This document shows, in pieces, positions 9,113 to 17,806 of a DNA stretch of 64,000 nt; positions within the stretch are counted from its first letter, which is position 1, and every line of letters begins with the position of its first letter. Origin of the DNA: Mesorhizobium sp. NZP2298 (lineage in GTDB: Bacteria; Pseudomonadota; Alphaproteobacteria; Rhizobiales; Rhizobiaceae); NCBI RefSeq assembly GCF_013170825.1, contig NZ_CP033365.1:5902001-5966000 (forward strand), read 5' to 3'. The translations under genes were made by a program, and so were the position numbers. A model generated the notes under the pieces. That model did no database searches. It was not told the origin of the DNA and saw only the letters and a program-made list of their open reading frames with translations.

Positions 9113-10735
9113 ATGAAAGCGTTCGCAATATTTCTGAGCGGGATTTCCCTGTTTTTCCTTGCCGTTTTCAGCGCCGAGGCTGCGGTGCCTGAGGCCAAAC
9201 GCGTCGCACTGGTGATCGGCAACAGCAAATATGTCCATGCGGTTACCTTGCCCAACCCGGCCAACGATGCCCACCTCATCGCATCGACGCTGCGCAACGC
9301 CGGCTTCGAGGTGATCGAGGGGGTCGACCAGGACAATGCCGGCATGCACAGCCTCATCAGCCGGTTCACCGAGCAATCCTACGACGCCGACCTCGCGGTG
9401 ATTTTCTACGCCGGTCACGGCATGCAGGTCGACGGCAAGAATTTTCTCATTCCGGTCGACGCCGAGTTGACGTCGCCCGCCTATCTCAAGACACGCACCG
9501 TCCAGATCGACGAGTTCATGGCGGCGTTGCCCTCCGACCCGGCGGTCGGCGTCATCATCCTCGATGCCTGCCGCGACAATCCACTCGCCAGGACGCTGGC
9601 TGCCTCGCTGCCGAAGTCGCGCTCGCTGGGGTCCGGCCTGGCACCGATCGAAGCCAAATCCGAGGGCGTTGGAACAGGCGGCATCCTGATTGCATATGCC
9701 ACGGATCCGGGCGCCATCGCTTTCGACGGCAACGGCGTCAACAGTCCCTACTCCACCGCACTCGCCAGACACCTGACCGAGCCCGGCGTCGAGATCCAGA
9801 GCGCTTTGACGCGCGTGCGCGGCGAAGTGAGCGAGACTACGCAAGGTCGCCAGCGGCCATGGCACAACGCGTCGCTGGGGCGCGAGGTGTTCATTGGAAA
9901 ACCCGTCGCGGCAGAGGCGCCTGATGTAAATCCAGCGGCCGATGCATCGAATGCCGGAGCGACATCGGCTCCCGCCCCTGTTGCCAGTGATCCGCCCTCT
10001 TGGGAGGTCGAGCAACGTCTTTGGGATGAAGCTTCGAAGCGCAATTCAATTCCGTTCTACGAGGCCTATCTCGACCAGTTTCCGAACGGCCGCTTCGCCA
10101 CTGTGGCGCGGCTGAACATCGACGAATTGAACGACCCGAAAGCGCAAAACCGGCAGGTCGCGGCACTTGATGCCGACCAGGCCAACGCCAGTTCCGGCTC
10201 TGCCGTGCGCACCTCGGTGAGCGTCCCCGACGAGGTGAAGCAAACACCGGGCACCGAGTTGACGGAAAGCGCCATTGGTCTTGATCGCGAGGGTCGCATC
10301 GACCTGCAATTGCGCATCGAAGCGCTGGGCAACGAACTTGGGCGCGTTGACGGAAACATCGGGCCCAAGACCCGGCAAGCAATCGGTATCTGGCAAGTCG
10401 AGAACGGCCTGCCGCAGACCACCTATCTGACGCGGGAGCAACTGGCGTTCCTGGTGATCCAGACAGACCCGATGATGGAAGCCGTGCGCGCCAGATACGC
10501 TGCCGATCAAGCCCGTGCGGCGGGGCTGAAAAAGCAGGTGGTGCAAAAGGTCCGCACCCAGAAACCGGCGGTTCAGAAACCCCGCAAAAAACAACAGGTC
10601 GTTCAGAAGCGGCGCTACCGCGAAACGATCGCGCGGGAGGACGATCTGCCACCACCCCGCGACAACAACGACTTCCTGACCAAGGCTCTGATCTTCGGGA
10701 CAGGAGTGGCGGTGGGCGGCGTGCTCAAGCCGTGA
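9113..10735 (+). CDS. Exported caspase-family (C14) protein with peptidoglycan-binding-like C-terminal region
   Basis: A 540-residue protein with a signal peptide (about 1-23, ending SAEAAVPEA) and a C14 caspase-like p20 domain near 28-255. The catalytic dyad is visible: His102 in FYAGHGMQ and Cys153 in LDACRDNP. The middle is Ala-rich. Near residues 395-450 there is a helical repeat with VDGNIGPKTRQAIGIWQ, matching the peptidoglycan-binding (PGBD-1) pattern. A Lys/Arg-rich stretch and a short glycine-rich hydrophobic end follow. Rhizobiales often have several such exported orthocaspases; substrates are unknown. It lies beside the T6SS genes but has its own upstream gap, so a joint function is inference. 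Confidence 0.85.
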   Translation: MKAFAIFLSGISLFFLAVFSAEAAVPEAKRVALVIGNSKYVHAVTLPNPANDAHLIASTLRNAGFEVIEGVDQDNAGMHSLISRFTEQSYDADLAVIFYAGHGMQVDGKNFLIPVDAELTSPAYLKTRTVQIDEFMAALPSDPAVGVIILDACRDNPLARTLAASLPKSRSLGSGLAPIEAKSEGVGTGGILIAYATDPGAIAFDGNGVNSPYSTALARHLTEPGVEIQSALTRVRGEVSETTQGRQRPWHNASLGREVFIGKPVAAEAPDVNPAADASNAGATSAPAPVASDPPSWEVEQRLWDEASKRNSIPFYEAYLDQFPNGRFATVARLNIDELNDPKAQNRQVAALDADQANASSGSAVRTSVSVPDEVKQTPGTELTESAIGLDREGRIDLQLRIEALGNELGRVDGNIGPKTRQAIGIWQVENGLPQTTYLTREQLAFLVIQTDPMMEAVRARYAADQARAAGLKKQVVQKVRTQKPAVQKPRKKQQVVQKRRYRETIAREDDLPPPRDNNDFLTKALIFGTGVAVGGVLKP

Positions 10736-10750
10736 CGGTTAGAGAAATTA

Positions 10751-10779
10751 CCAGGAAAAGCGCTACGCACTTTTCCTGG
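10751..10779. terminator. Hairpin between convergent genes
   Basis: CCAGGAAAAG and CTTTTCCTGG form a perfect 10-bp stem with a 9-base loop. It lies between the convergent ends of the caspase gene (10735) and the OmpA gene (10795) and probably acts as a bidirectional terminator. The left arm also matches the start of the intergenic repeat seen at 12101 and 30620. Confidence 0.6.
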
Positions 10780-10794
10780 GATTCGTTTAGCGCG

Positions 10795-11331
10795 CTACTG
10801 CGTCTTTATCCGCATTTCCACGCGGCGGTTGACCGGATCGTACGGGTTGGGGCTGCGTGGATTCTTTTCGCCCATGCCGATCGCGTCGATGCGGGCCGCC
10901 TCGATCCCCTTGGCCGTCAGGAAGGCAGCCACCGATTGCGCTCGTCGTTGCGACAAGCCTTCGTTGTAATGCACCGTGCCGGTGGCGTCGGTGTAGCCTT
11001 CGACGACGAAGCTGAAAGTGCTCAGCCTGCTGTCCTTGAGTGCCTTGGCGAACTCGTCGAGTTCAGCGCGCGCGGTGGTGTCGAGCGCGGCCGAATCCAA
11101 TCCGAAATTGATCAGCATATCGAGGCTGGATTTTTCGGCCGGCCCGTCCTTTGCCTTGCTCTTGCTTTTGCACTCCTCCTCGGTGCCGACACAAATTCCT
11201 CGCGATTTGCCAAGATCGGCCGCGCCGGCAAAAAACTTCACGATGTCTTCTGATTTCTGAACGGGGTCGGCGGAAGCGTGGGTCGAGAAAAACACGACCG
11301 CCAACACAAAGGCTGTACTGCCCCACTGCAT
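10795..11331 (-). CDS. OmpA-family periplasmic/outer-membrane protein
   Basis: A 178-residue exported protein. The start at 11331 is chosen because AGGAG lies a few bases upstream and the N terminus then forms a good signal peptide (MQWGSTAFVLAVV... ending ASADP). The C-terminal OmpA domain has VEGYTDATGTVHYNEGLSQRR and NRRVEMRI, the usual peptidoglycan-anchoring signature. The short region between signal and OmpA domain contains two cysteines. It converges on the caspase gene. It may anchor a protein to the cell wall near the T6SS, as OmpA-type TagL-like proteins do, but it lacks the membrane helix of TssL or TagL. Confidence 0.85.
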   Translation of the reverse strand: MQWGSTAFVLAVVFFSTHASADPVQKSEDIVKFFAGAADLGKSRGICVGTEEECKSKSKAKDGPAEKSSLDMLINFGLDSAALDTTARAELDEFAKALKDSRLSTFSFVVEGYTDATGTVHYNEGLSQRRAQSVAAFLTAKGIEAARIDAIGMGEKNPRSPNPYDPVNRRVEMRIKTQ

Positions 11332-11520
11332 AGCGGTTACTCCTGTTTGAGCATCCGATTTCGACGATCGTGATGATATCAAATTCCAAGGCGATTGTCT
11401 GTCGATAAACGCTGGGGCACGATAGTGCCAACGGGTCCCGCGGCATCACAGGTTCAGGCTTGACCCGCGCCGCGCCTGAGGCTTGAGTGGCCAAGGCTTC
11501 TCGATGAAAGCGTGGCGGTC

Positions 11521-12099
11521 ATGGCCAATGGGCTCCGATTCAAGACGGCACGGGATCTTTTCATGGCTTGTCCCGCCATTGCCAGGGACATGAGAACCCC
11601 TCCAACCGAACAGAACTCGATCACGTTTTGCCGCGACCTCCTTGCCGGGCGCGTTCCCGAGGAAGCTATTACCTTTTGTGCCTACCTGCTTCCCGAGCGG
11701 GCCGCGATCTGGTGGGCGCATGAATGCCTGAGCCACCTGACCGACCTGTTCGATGGAACCGATCAGGAACTGCTTGCGCATGTTCGCGACTGGGTGGGTG
11801 AACCGGACAATCCCCGCCATCGGGCAACCGTCGGCAAAGCCGCGGCGGCACCACCGACAACGCCGGTCGGCTGGATTGCTCTCGCCGCCGGATGGCGTGA
11901 CAACGGCTCGGCCATGGCCACGACCGAGGTAGCGGCCTTGCAACCATTTCCAGCTGCCCATGCAGTCAATGCCGGGATACTGGCCGGACTGGCCCGTGTC
12001 GCCCTCACGGACCGGTTTGCCGTTCTTTCGGCATTTGTCGACATGGGCATCCAGATGGCCGAGATCGAGGCGTTGCGCCAATCGGAAGATGCCTTTTAG
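11521..12099 (+). CDS. DUF6931-like hypothetical protein
   Basis: A 192-residue soluble protein with no signal or membrane helix. It contains RxAxxxxxxCPA near the start and a repeated pattern of tryptophan-containing helices (AIWWAHECL, TPVGWIALAAGW). I associate this with DUF6931, a family often near T6SS or related genes, but function is unknown. Start could be GTG 11512 or ATG 11521; neither has a strong ribosome-binding site. It lies between two leftward gene groups, so it has its own promoter, probably in 11332-11510. Confidence 0.6.
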   Translation: MANGLRFKTARDLFMACPAIARDMRTPPTEQNSITFCRDLLAGRVPEEAITFCAYLLPERAAIWWAHECLSHLTDLFDGTDQELLAHVRDWVGEPDNPRHRATVGKAAAAPPTTPVGWIALAAGWRDNGSAMATTEVAALQPFPAAHAVNAGILAGLARVALTDRFAVLSAFVDMGIQMAEIEALRQSEDAF

Positions 12100-12100
12100 G

Positions 12101-12166
12101 GCAATTCCAGGAAAAGTGTGAAACGGTTTGCCCACAGGAATTGAGTCAAAACAAAGAGTTAGAGCC
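12101..12166. repeat. Rhizobial intergenic repeat copy 1
   Basis: The segment beginning GCAATTCCAGGAAAAGTGTG and ending AGAGTTAGAGC matches, with few changes, the segment at 30620-30684. It lies directly after a stop codon in a gap between genes. I recognise this sequence type as a dispersed intergenic element common in Rhizobiales genomes. Confidence 0.65.
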
Positions 12167-12201
12167 GCATCCCGATCGGATGGACGCCGTCCCCTTCCTG
12201 C

Positions 12202-13440
12202 CTATTTGCAGCCGCCCTGCGCCCATTTGGCAAGCGCCACCTTGAAGCGTGTGCCCAGGGGATGTTGCAGGCGCAGCACCGAGACATCGTTGGCGGCAAA
12301 ATTCTTCGCCTGATCACACAGCCGGGCCTCGTTCCATTCGTGGCAGCCGTCGCAGTGCTTGCCCTCCCATACCGACTTGTCCAACCCCTCCACTGGACTG
12401 AACAGCGGCTTGCCCTTGATCAGTTCGGCGATGCTCTTGCCGTCGATCGCCGCATCGCCGAAGTCGATCGGATGATCGAAAAGGATCGGGGCATCCGACG
12501 CCAGCTTGGGGATTTTCTGACGCAGCACATCGAGCGCAAGCTGGTCATCGCCCTGGTTCGCCGCCGCGCCGGTGTTGCGCGCTTCGGAGCCGCTTTCCGC
12601 CTGAGGCGCGCTCGCCTCGCCAACGATCAATGGCGCATTGAGATCGACCTTGTGCAGGACGACCTCCGTGGTCAGCGAAACGTTGATCCAGGGGCGCTGC
12701 TTGCCGGCGGTTGCCTTGAAAACAGCGCTGGTGACCCTGTTCATGGCCTCGGTGATGGAGACGTTGGATTCGCCGATGTGCTGAAGCAACGCCGCGGTGA
12801 AGGGCGAGTGCTCACCCGACCCGTCATAGGCGAGCTGATTGGGGCTGGCGGCGAAGGCGACGAGCGTGCCGGCGCCTCCATTCTCGATCGGGATCTCGGC
12901 CAGGCCGCTGCTCGCGCCGTTGACGCCCGCGGTCTTGGCCAGCGCCTCGGCGAGAGGATTGTCACGGCAGGCGTCGAGAAACACCAGCCTGATGCTGGTC
13001 TCCCGCGACATCTGTCGTAAAACGAAATCAACCGACACAGCCTCGAAGTCGAGAGAGGTCTCGTCCTCCAGCGCGGCGTCGACCGGAAGCAGGTAGTTCT
13101 TGCCCGAAACCTGCAAGCCGTGGCCGGCGTAGAAGAAGAGTGCGATGTCGGCACCGCGCACCTGTTTTGCAAACTGGGCGATCGTCGCCTGCGTCTGCAA
13201 TTTGGTCTCGTCGAAGCCGGAAACGACCTCGAAGTCGAGCTTCTTCAAGCGTTCAGCCATGACCTGGGCGTCGCGCACCGGATTGGCGAGCGCCGCCGCG
13301 TGCTGGTACTGGGCGTTGCCGAGGACAAGCGCCACGCGGCGCTCGGCGCTGGCGCCCGTCAAAGTCAACAGCAAGGCGAGCGCCGCGAGACAGGCAGCGC
13401 GAAAGAAGCCACCGCAACGGGCGATCGGATCGGACTTCAC
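12202..13440 (-). CDS. Exported caspase-family protein with C-terminal CxxCH motif
   Basis: A 412-residue protein. The GTG at 13440 follows the stop of the upstream OmpA-fusion gene by seven bases, giving a signal peptide (about 1-32, LALLLTLTGASAERR). The caspase domain carries His107 in FYAGHGLQ and Cys158 in LDACRDNP. The C-terminal 75 residues form a separate cysteine-rich unit with HCDGCHEW (Cys363, Cys366, His367) plus two further cysteines, which looks like a covalent haem c site. No clear distal Met ligand is seen. Co-transcribed with the YceI-OmpA fusion gene. Whether haem is attached is inference; a zinc or structural role is possible. Confidence 0.8.
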   Translation of the reverse strand: MKSDPIARCGGFFRAACLAALALLLTLTGASAERRVALVLGNAQYQHAAALANPVRDAQVMAERLKKLDFEVVSGFDETKLQTQATIAQFAKQVRGADIALFFYAGHGLQVSGKNYLLPVDAALEDETSLDFEAVSVDFVLRQMSRETSIRLVFLDACRDNPLAEALAKTAGVNGASSGLAEIPIENGGAGTLVAFAASPNQLAYDGSGEHSPFTAALLQHIGESNVSITEAMNRVTSAVFKATAGKQRPWINVSLTTEVVLHKVDLNAPLIVGEASAPQAESGSEARNTGAAANQGDDQLALDVLRQKIPKLASDAPILFDHPIDFGDAAIDGKSIAELIKGKPLFSPVEGLDKSVWEGKHCDGCHEWNEARLCDQAKNFAANDVSVLRLQHPLGTRFKVALAKWAQGGCK

Positions 13441-13447
13441 CGCGACC

Positions 13448-14548
13448 TCAAAGCTTGGTGGCGGAAAACTCGATCCGCCGATTGAGCGCCTTGTTCTTGG
13501 GGGTATCGTTGGCGGCAACCGGCCGCTCCTCGCCATAACCCGCGGAACTGACCTGGTTGCGCGGGACGCCGGCGGCAACCAACGCATCCGCAACCGCCTG
13601 GGCCCGGCGCTCCGACAACAGCTTGTTCGCCTCCGGCGATCCATCTGAATCGGTATAACCGGAGACCTCGACCTTCAGGCTCGGGCATTTTCCGACGACG
13701 CCTTCAACCTCGGTCAGCAAGGGGCGGCTTTTCGCATCGAGCCGCGCACTGGCAGGCCGAAAATAGATGGCGCCGGTGCGCGAGAGCACGGCGAACCTGT
13801 TCAGGCATTCCTCGTCGCTGAAGTTCGCCTTGGCGGCATCCGTGGCAACCGGACCCACATCGGCCGAACTCGCCGCCGCAACCTGGGTGGCGGCCGGCTT
13901 GCTGCCATCGGCGGTAAAGACGAAATCGAACGATACCGACGCGGTGGGCACGATGTTGGTGACGTTGGCGGCCTGCTGCAGCTTGTCGATGTTCGGCAGC
14001 AGGCCGAAATCCTCGACATGGACCGCTACCGGAGCCTCCGACGCAACCGACACCATGGTGTCGCTGATCATGGTGACGACGACGCTGGCCTCGAGGTCCT
14101 TGTCGACGCCGTGCAGATTGAGGCGGAACGGCAGCGTTGCCTTCATCCTGCGCTTTGTCGCGAGGTCGGCGAATGCGGCGGGATCCACCTTCGCCGTAAG
14201 CTCGGCGGTCGGGTACTTGAATGTCTCGAAGAACAGGAAGCGCATGCGAACGTTGCGCAGATCGACGCCGGTATCGACCGAATTGAGGTCGAACGTGACC
14301 TTGGCATCACCCGCCGAGCTCAGCGTGCCGGTGATGTTCCTGATCTTGTTGGTCTCGACGATCGTGTTCTTCTTGACCGACTGGTAGGTGATCACCGAAG
14401 CGGTGGGATCGAGCGTCCAGTTCGGCGCGGCGCCCGCGGTTTGCGATCCGAACAGCAACAGCCCCGAGAAAGCGACGATCAGGCCGAGGGCCCTTATGGT
14501 GAGGTTCCCAAAACCCGTTCTCCACCGGAATGCGACGACTTCGAACAT
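13448..14548 (-). CDS. YceI-like / OmpA fusion protein, exported
   Basis: A 366-residue protein; the ATG at 14548 gives an N-terminal hydrophobic signal (about 15-42, ending TAGAAPNW). Residues about 43-215 resemble the YceI lipocalin-like domain: WTLDPTASVITYQSVKK at its start and repeated beta strands. A C-terminal OmpA domain (about 255-366) has VSGYTDSDGSPEANKLLSERR and ALNRRIEFS. YceI proteins bind isoprenoids or amphiphiles in the periplasm, and OmpA binds peptidoglycan, so this may be a wall-tethered lipid-binding protein. It is the first gene of a two-gene operon with the CxxCH caspase. A YceI-OmpA fusion is uncommon. Confidence 0.78.
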   Translation of the reverse strand: MFEVVAFRWRTGFGNLTIRALGLIVAFSGLLLFGSQTAGAAPNWTLDPTASVITYQSVKKNTIVETNKIRNITGTLSSAGDAKVTFDLNSVDTGVDLRNVRMRFLFFETFKYPTAELTAKVDPAAFADLATKRRMKATLPFRLNLHGVDKDLEASVVVTMISDTMVSVASEAPVAVHVEDFGLLPNIDKLQQAANVTNIVPTASVSFDFVFTADGSKPAATQVAAASSADVGPVATDAAKANFSDEECLNRFAVLSRTGAIYFRPASARLDAKSRPLLTEVEGVVGKCPSLKVEVSGYTDSDGSPEANKLLSERRAQAVADALVAAGVPRNQVSSAGYGEERPVAANDTPKNKALNRRIEFSATKL

Positions 14549-15063
14549 GGAACGCCCCTGCCCAGGACAACCGTACCTACTTCGCGCGAACGCAATTGAA
14601 GTATAGAGCACTTGTACCCTTTTGGCGAGCAGCCAGTCTTCCGGTCGAGGTCCGCTGCGAAATTGGCGGGCCAAATGGTGGCGAGCGGGTGTGGCTGCAC
14701 CAAGTCAACCGCGGCGCGCCGCGAAAACCTTGACCTGCTGTAGAACAGCTCATCCCCAGCCGCCGCCGTTACCACCGTCCAGAGGTGGATCAACCGGCTT
14801 AATCACCTTCTTTGGCAGTGACCTTCTTCTGTTGGCTGATCTTCGTGGACGTGGTGCGAAGCAGCTTCGGTCTGTGACCCTCGCGGGTTGCTCAGACGCC
14901 GGAGCGCCGGAAATCCCGTGTAGCAGCCACCTACTACCAGCGACATGAATTTCGGCGCTACCTATTGTGAATGGCGCATCTGGCGATGGCAGTGTAGGGT
15001 TCCGCCGCACATAAGAATGACCGTACCTGCGGCACCGCCAAGCTGACGAATCTGGGAGGATTC
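14549..15063. other. Intergenic region with no recognised gene
   Basis: About 515 bases between divergent genes. It should contain the promoters of the YceI-OmpA gene (leftward) and of the gene at 15064 (rightward, with GGGAGGATTC just before its ATG). A leftward frame around 14750-15010 is Gly-rich at its end, but lacks a convincing start and resembles nothing I know. I see no RNA gene or repeat. Confidence 0.4.
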
Positions 15064-15537
15064 ATGGTCGAGATCATCTCCAAGCGGGACGGCCCGCGTC
15101 GTGAGGATGTTCAGGTCAAGCGGCTGATCGAGCAGAACCGCTCGACCATCGTTCGACTTGCCGACCAGATCAGCGGCGGCGGCTATTCGGCTTCCAGGAA
15201 GCCACGCCAGCAACCCAAGGCTGAAGGCCTGATCATCCACGTTGGCGGCAGCACGGCCACCGTGGCCGAGGCCAAGCCGTCCATCCGCGTCACCATGAAT
15301 GGCCGTGTGATCTCCAAGGACCAGAATACCGGCCGCCAGCTTCATCATATCGGCGATATCCGCAATCGGGATGGAGAGCAGATCTTCGTTCTGGGAACAA
15401 AGCAGAACGGCTTTTTCTCGCCGGTCGACGAAGCCATCGGCGAGGCGCTCACCGAGTTGGACGGGTCTCGGCTGACCGCGACTTACACCGAGGAGCAGCT
15501 TGCAGCCGATATCGGCGCGAAACTCGGCATCGACTGA
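15064..15537 (+). CDS. Conserved hypothetical protein
   Basis: A 157-residue soluble protein that I do not recognise. It starts with a charged helix (ISKRDGPRREDVQVKRLIEQN), has a basic linker near residue 45, and then a predicted beta-rich domain. There are no cysteines and no signal peptide. GGGAGG lies a few bases before the ATG. It is 86 bases upstream of the sigma-54 activator gene on the same strand and could share its transcript; no function can be assigned. Confidence 0.6.
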   Translation: MVEIISKRDGPRREDVQVKRLIEQNRSTIVRLADQISGGGYSASRKPRQQPKAEGLIIHVGGSTATVAEAKPSIRVTMNGRVISKDQNTGRQLHHIGDIRNRDGEQIFVLGTKQNGFFSPVDEAIGEALTELDGSRLTATYTEEQLAADIGAKLGID

Positions 15538-15623
15538 CGGCAGGCTGTTGGGCGCCGCTGAGCATGCCCAATCCGCGACAGCATACAGAAATGGCATACC
15601 TCAAAAGGTACTGTGATGACTGA

Positions 15624-17702
15624 ATGAGACACGCGAACGGCCCCGATCAGATGAAGACAAAGGCTATTCCGGCGCGTGCGTCGATGGCCACCGGACAGTT
15701 GGTTCTGGACAACGTCGACTATGACGAGCGCGCCACCATGCGCGCTTGGGAAAGTTTTCTGGCTGACGCGCCGAAGTGCGCCCGCGATCCGGTCCATGTC
15801 CGCTCGCTGATCCACGATTCCTGGTACCGTAGCGCCACCGGCGGCATCGACGCTCAAGGCATCGAGGCACCGCTCAGCAGCGACCGTGACGAGATCGAAT
15901 ATCTGACCCGCGCCAACGCCGAACTGCTTTCGGCGGCACGGCGATCGTTTGCGTCCCTTGGCCCATTGCTGGAGGGGACGGGAGCCATGCTGGTGCTCGC
16001 CGACAGCGACGGCGTGCTCATCGACGCGATCGGCGACAAGAAGACCCTGCATGACGGCCGGGACATTCATCTGGGCATCGGCGGCAAATGGAACGAGGAT
16101 GCCGTTGGAACCAACGGCATCGGCACCGCGCTGTGGACTGGAGAGCCGATTTTCGTCCATGCCGCCGAACATTTCTGCGCCGGCATCAAATCTTGGACCT
16201 GCGCCGGCGCGCCGATCCGCGATCCCCTGGACGGCAAGATCATCGGCGTTGTCGACCTGTCGGGCTATTCGCCGATCTTCCGGCCGCACAACACGGCGCT
16301 GGTCGCGGCCACCGCCAGGCAGATCGAAAAGGCCCTGGCCGAACAGCAGCAGGAGCAGCGCACGCGCCTGCTCGAAGCCTTCATTTCCTCGGCACCCAGT
16401 TACCGCCGCAAAGATGGGTTGGTGATCGTCGATCATCGTGGCCGCGCGATCTTCTGCAACAACGTGCCCAATGGCGACACGACAGAGATGATGGACGGCC
16501 CGATGGAACCGGGGCGTGGTCGATGGCTGATGAACCTGCCGGCCTCCGGATCCGAGACCGATCTCGCCAACGCGTTGCCGGCGCATCTGCGATCCTGCCA
16601 TGTCACACCGCTGAAGCTTGACGGCGATCTTCGTGGCGCGGCTCTGGTGTTTCCATCGGTGCCGGCCGTCTCGAGCATGACGGTGATCCGCCGAGAGGAA
16701 AACAAGCACCTGCGGACAGCCGCGGCGATGATCGTCGGCGAAAGCGAGAAATTGCTGGCTGCCGTCGATGTCGCCTCCCGGGTAGCCGGCTCGAACGGTG
16801 TCACCTCGTTGCTGATAGAAGGTGAAACGGGCGTCGGAAAAGAACTGTTTGCCCGGCTTGTCCATGCCGGCAGCCGACGCACTGAAAACGACCCTTTCAT
16901 AGCCATGAACTGTGGCGCGATCACCAAGGAGCTTTTCGGCAGCGAATTGTTCGGCCACGTCGGCGGCGCCTTCACCGGAGCTTCGCGCGAGGGCAAGCCG
17001 GGCATCTTCGAACTCGCCAATGGCGGTGTGCTCAGCCTTGACGAAATCGGCGAGTTGCCGCTCGAAATCCAGCCCTTCCTGTTGCGTGTCCTGGAGGAAC
17101 GCGTCGTCCACCGCATCGGCGATTCCAGGGGCCGGCCGGTGGATGTGCGGCTGGTCGCCTCGACCAACCGCGACCTCAAGCAGGAAGTGGCGGCCGGGCG
17201 CTTCCGCAGCGATCTCTATTACCGCATCGGTGCGGTTTCGATCCATGTCCCGGCGTTGCGCGAACGCGGTGACGACGTGCTGCTGCTGGTCGAGCATTTC
17301 AACCGGCAGATCGCGAAGCTGGCCGGCAACGACCCGCTGGAGTTTTCAAACGACGCCCTCGACGCGCTGCTAGCCTATCGCTGGCCAGGAAATGTGCGCG
17401 AATTGAAGAACCTGGTCGAGCGCCTGCATATACTGGCGCGCGGCGGCACGATCGACCTCCAGGACCTTCCCGGGGAAATCAGCGCGGGCAATCGCGACAC
17501 CATGGCCATGCACGGCGACCATCCCGCGACCATGCTCGAAGCACCTGTATGCACCTTCGAGGATGCCGAACGCCAGGCGATCAAGAATGCGCTTGTCGCG
17601 GAGAGCGGCAATCTCAGCAAGGTTGCGCTGAGACTCGGCATTTCGCGGCCGACGCTCTATCGCAAGCTCGGCCAGTACGGCATCCGGCGCGGGTTCCTCT
17701 GA
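15624..17702 (+). CDS. prmR: Sigma-54-dependent transcriptional activator of the propane monooxygenase operon (PrmR/AcoR type)
   Basis: A 692-residue enhancer-binding protein. The N-terminal half contains a GAF-like sensor of the acetoin-regulator (AcoR) type. The AAA+ domain has a Walker A GETGVGKE near residues 399-406, the sigma-54 contact loop GGAFTGA near 447-453, and the Walker B region LSLDEIGELP. A Fis-type helix-turn-helix closes the protein (NLSKVALRLGISRPTLYRKL). Homologues named MimR or PrmR control propane/acetone monooxygenase operons. It converges on that operon here, and a perfect -24/-12 promoter precedes prmA, so regulation of that operon is strongly supported. The inducer (propane, propanol or acetone) is not visible. 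An alternative start is ATG 15651. Confidence 0.88.
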   Translation: MRHANGPDQMKTKAIPARASMATGQLVLDNVDYDERATMRAWESFLADAPKCARDPVHVRSLIHDSWYRSATGGIDAQGIEAPLSSDRDEIEYLTRANAELLSAARRSFASLGPLLEGTGAMLVLADSDGVLIDAIGDKKTLHDGRDIHLGIGGKWNEDAVGTNGIGTALWTGEPIFVHAAEHFCAGIKSWTCAGAPIRDPLDGKIIGVVDLSGYSPIFRPHNTALVAATARQIEKALAEQQQEQRTRLLEAFISSAPSYRRKDGLVIVDHRGRAIFCNNVPNGDTTEMMDGPMEPGRGRWLMNLPASGSETDLANALPAHLRSCHVTPLKLDGDLRGAALVFPSVPAVSSMTVIRREENKHLRTAAAMIVGESEKLLAAVDVASRVAGSNGVTSLLIEGETGVGKELFARLVHAGSRRTENDPFIAMNCGAITKELFGSELFGHVGGAFTGASREGKPGIFELANGGVLSLDEIGELPLEIQPFLLRVLEERVVHRIGDSRGRPVDVRLVASTNRDLKQEVAAGRFRSDLYYRIGAVSIHVPALRERGDDVLLLVEHFNRQIAKLAGNDPLEFSNDALDALLAYRWPGNVRELKNLVERLHILARGGTIDLQDLPGEISAGNRDTMAMHGDHPATMLEAPVCTFEDAERQAIKNALVAESGNLSKVALRLGISRPTLYRKLGQYGIRRGFL

Positions 17703-17718
17703 CACGCGACAAAAAAGA

Positions 17719-17746
17719 ACCCCACGGCATTCGCGCCATGGGGTTG
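17719..17746 (-). terminator. Rho-independent terminator of the prm operon
   Basis: AACCCCACGGC pairs with GCCATGGGGTT around a six-base loop. On the minus strand the stem is followed by a run of six T residues (complement of AAAAAA at 17712-17717). It lies beyond the last gene of the leftward operon and also between convergent genes. Confidence 0.8.
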
Positions 17747-17806
17747 GGGAAATGCGGCCGATGGATCGGACTGGCGACCGGCCTGCGCCTGCATTCCGGC
17801 CGAGCG

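Noticed and set aside
14750..15010. Leftward 86-codon frame with a Gly-rich end
   Set aside because: No ribosome-binding site, no recognisable domain and an unusual composition; left as intergenic.
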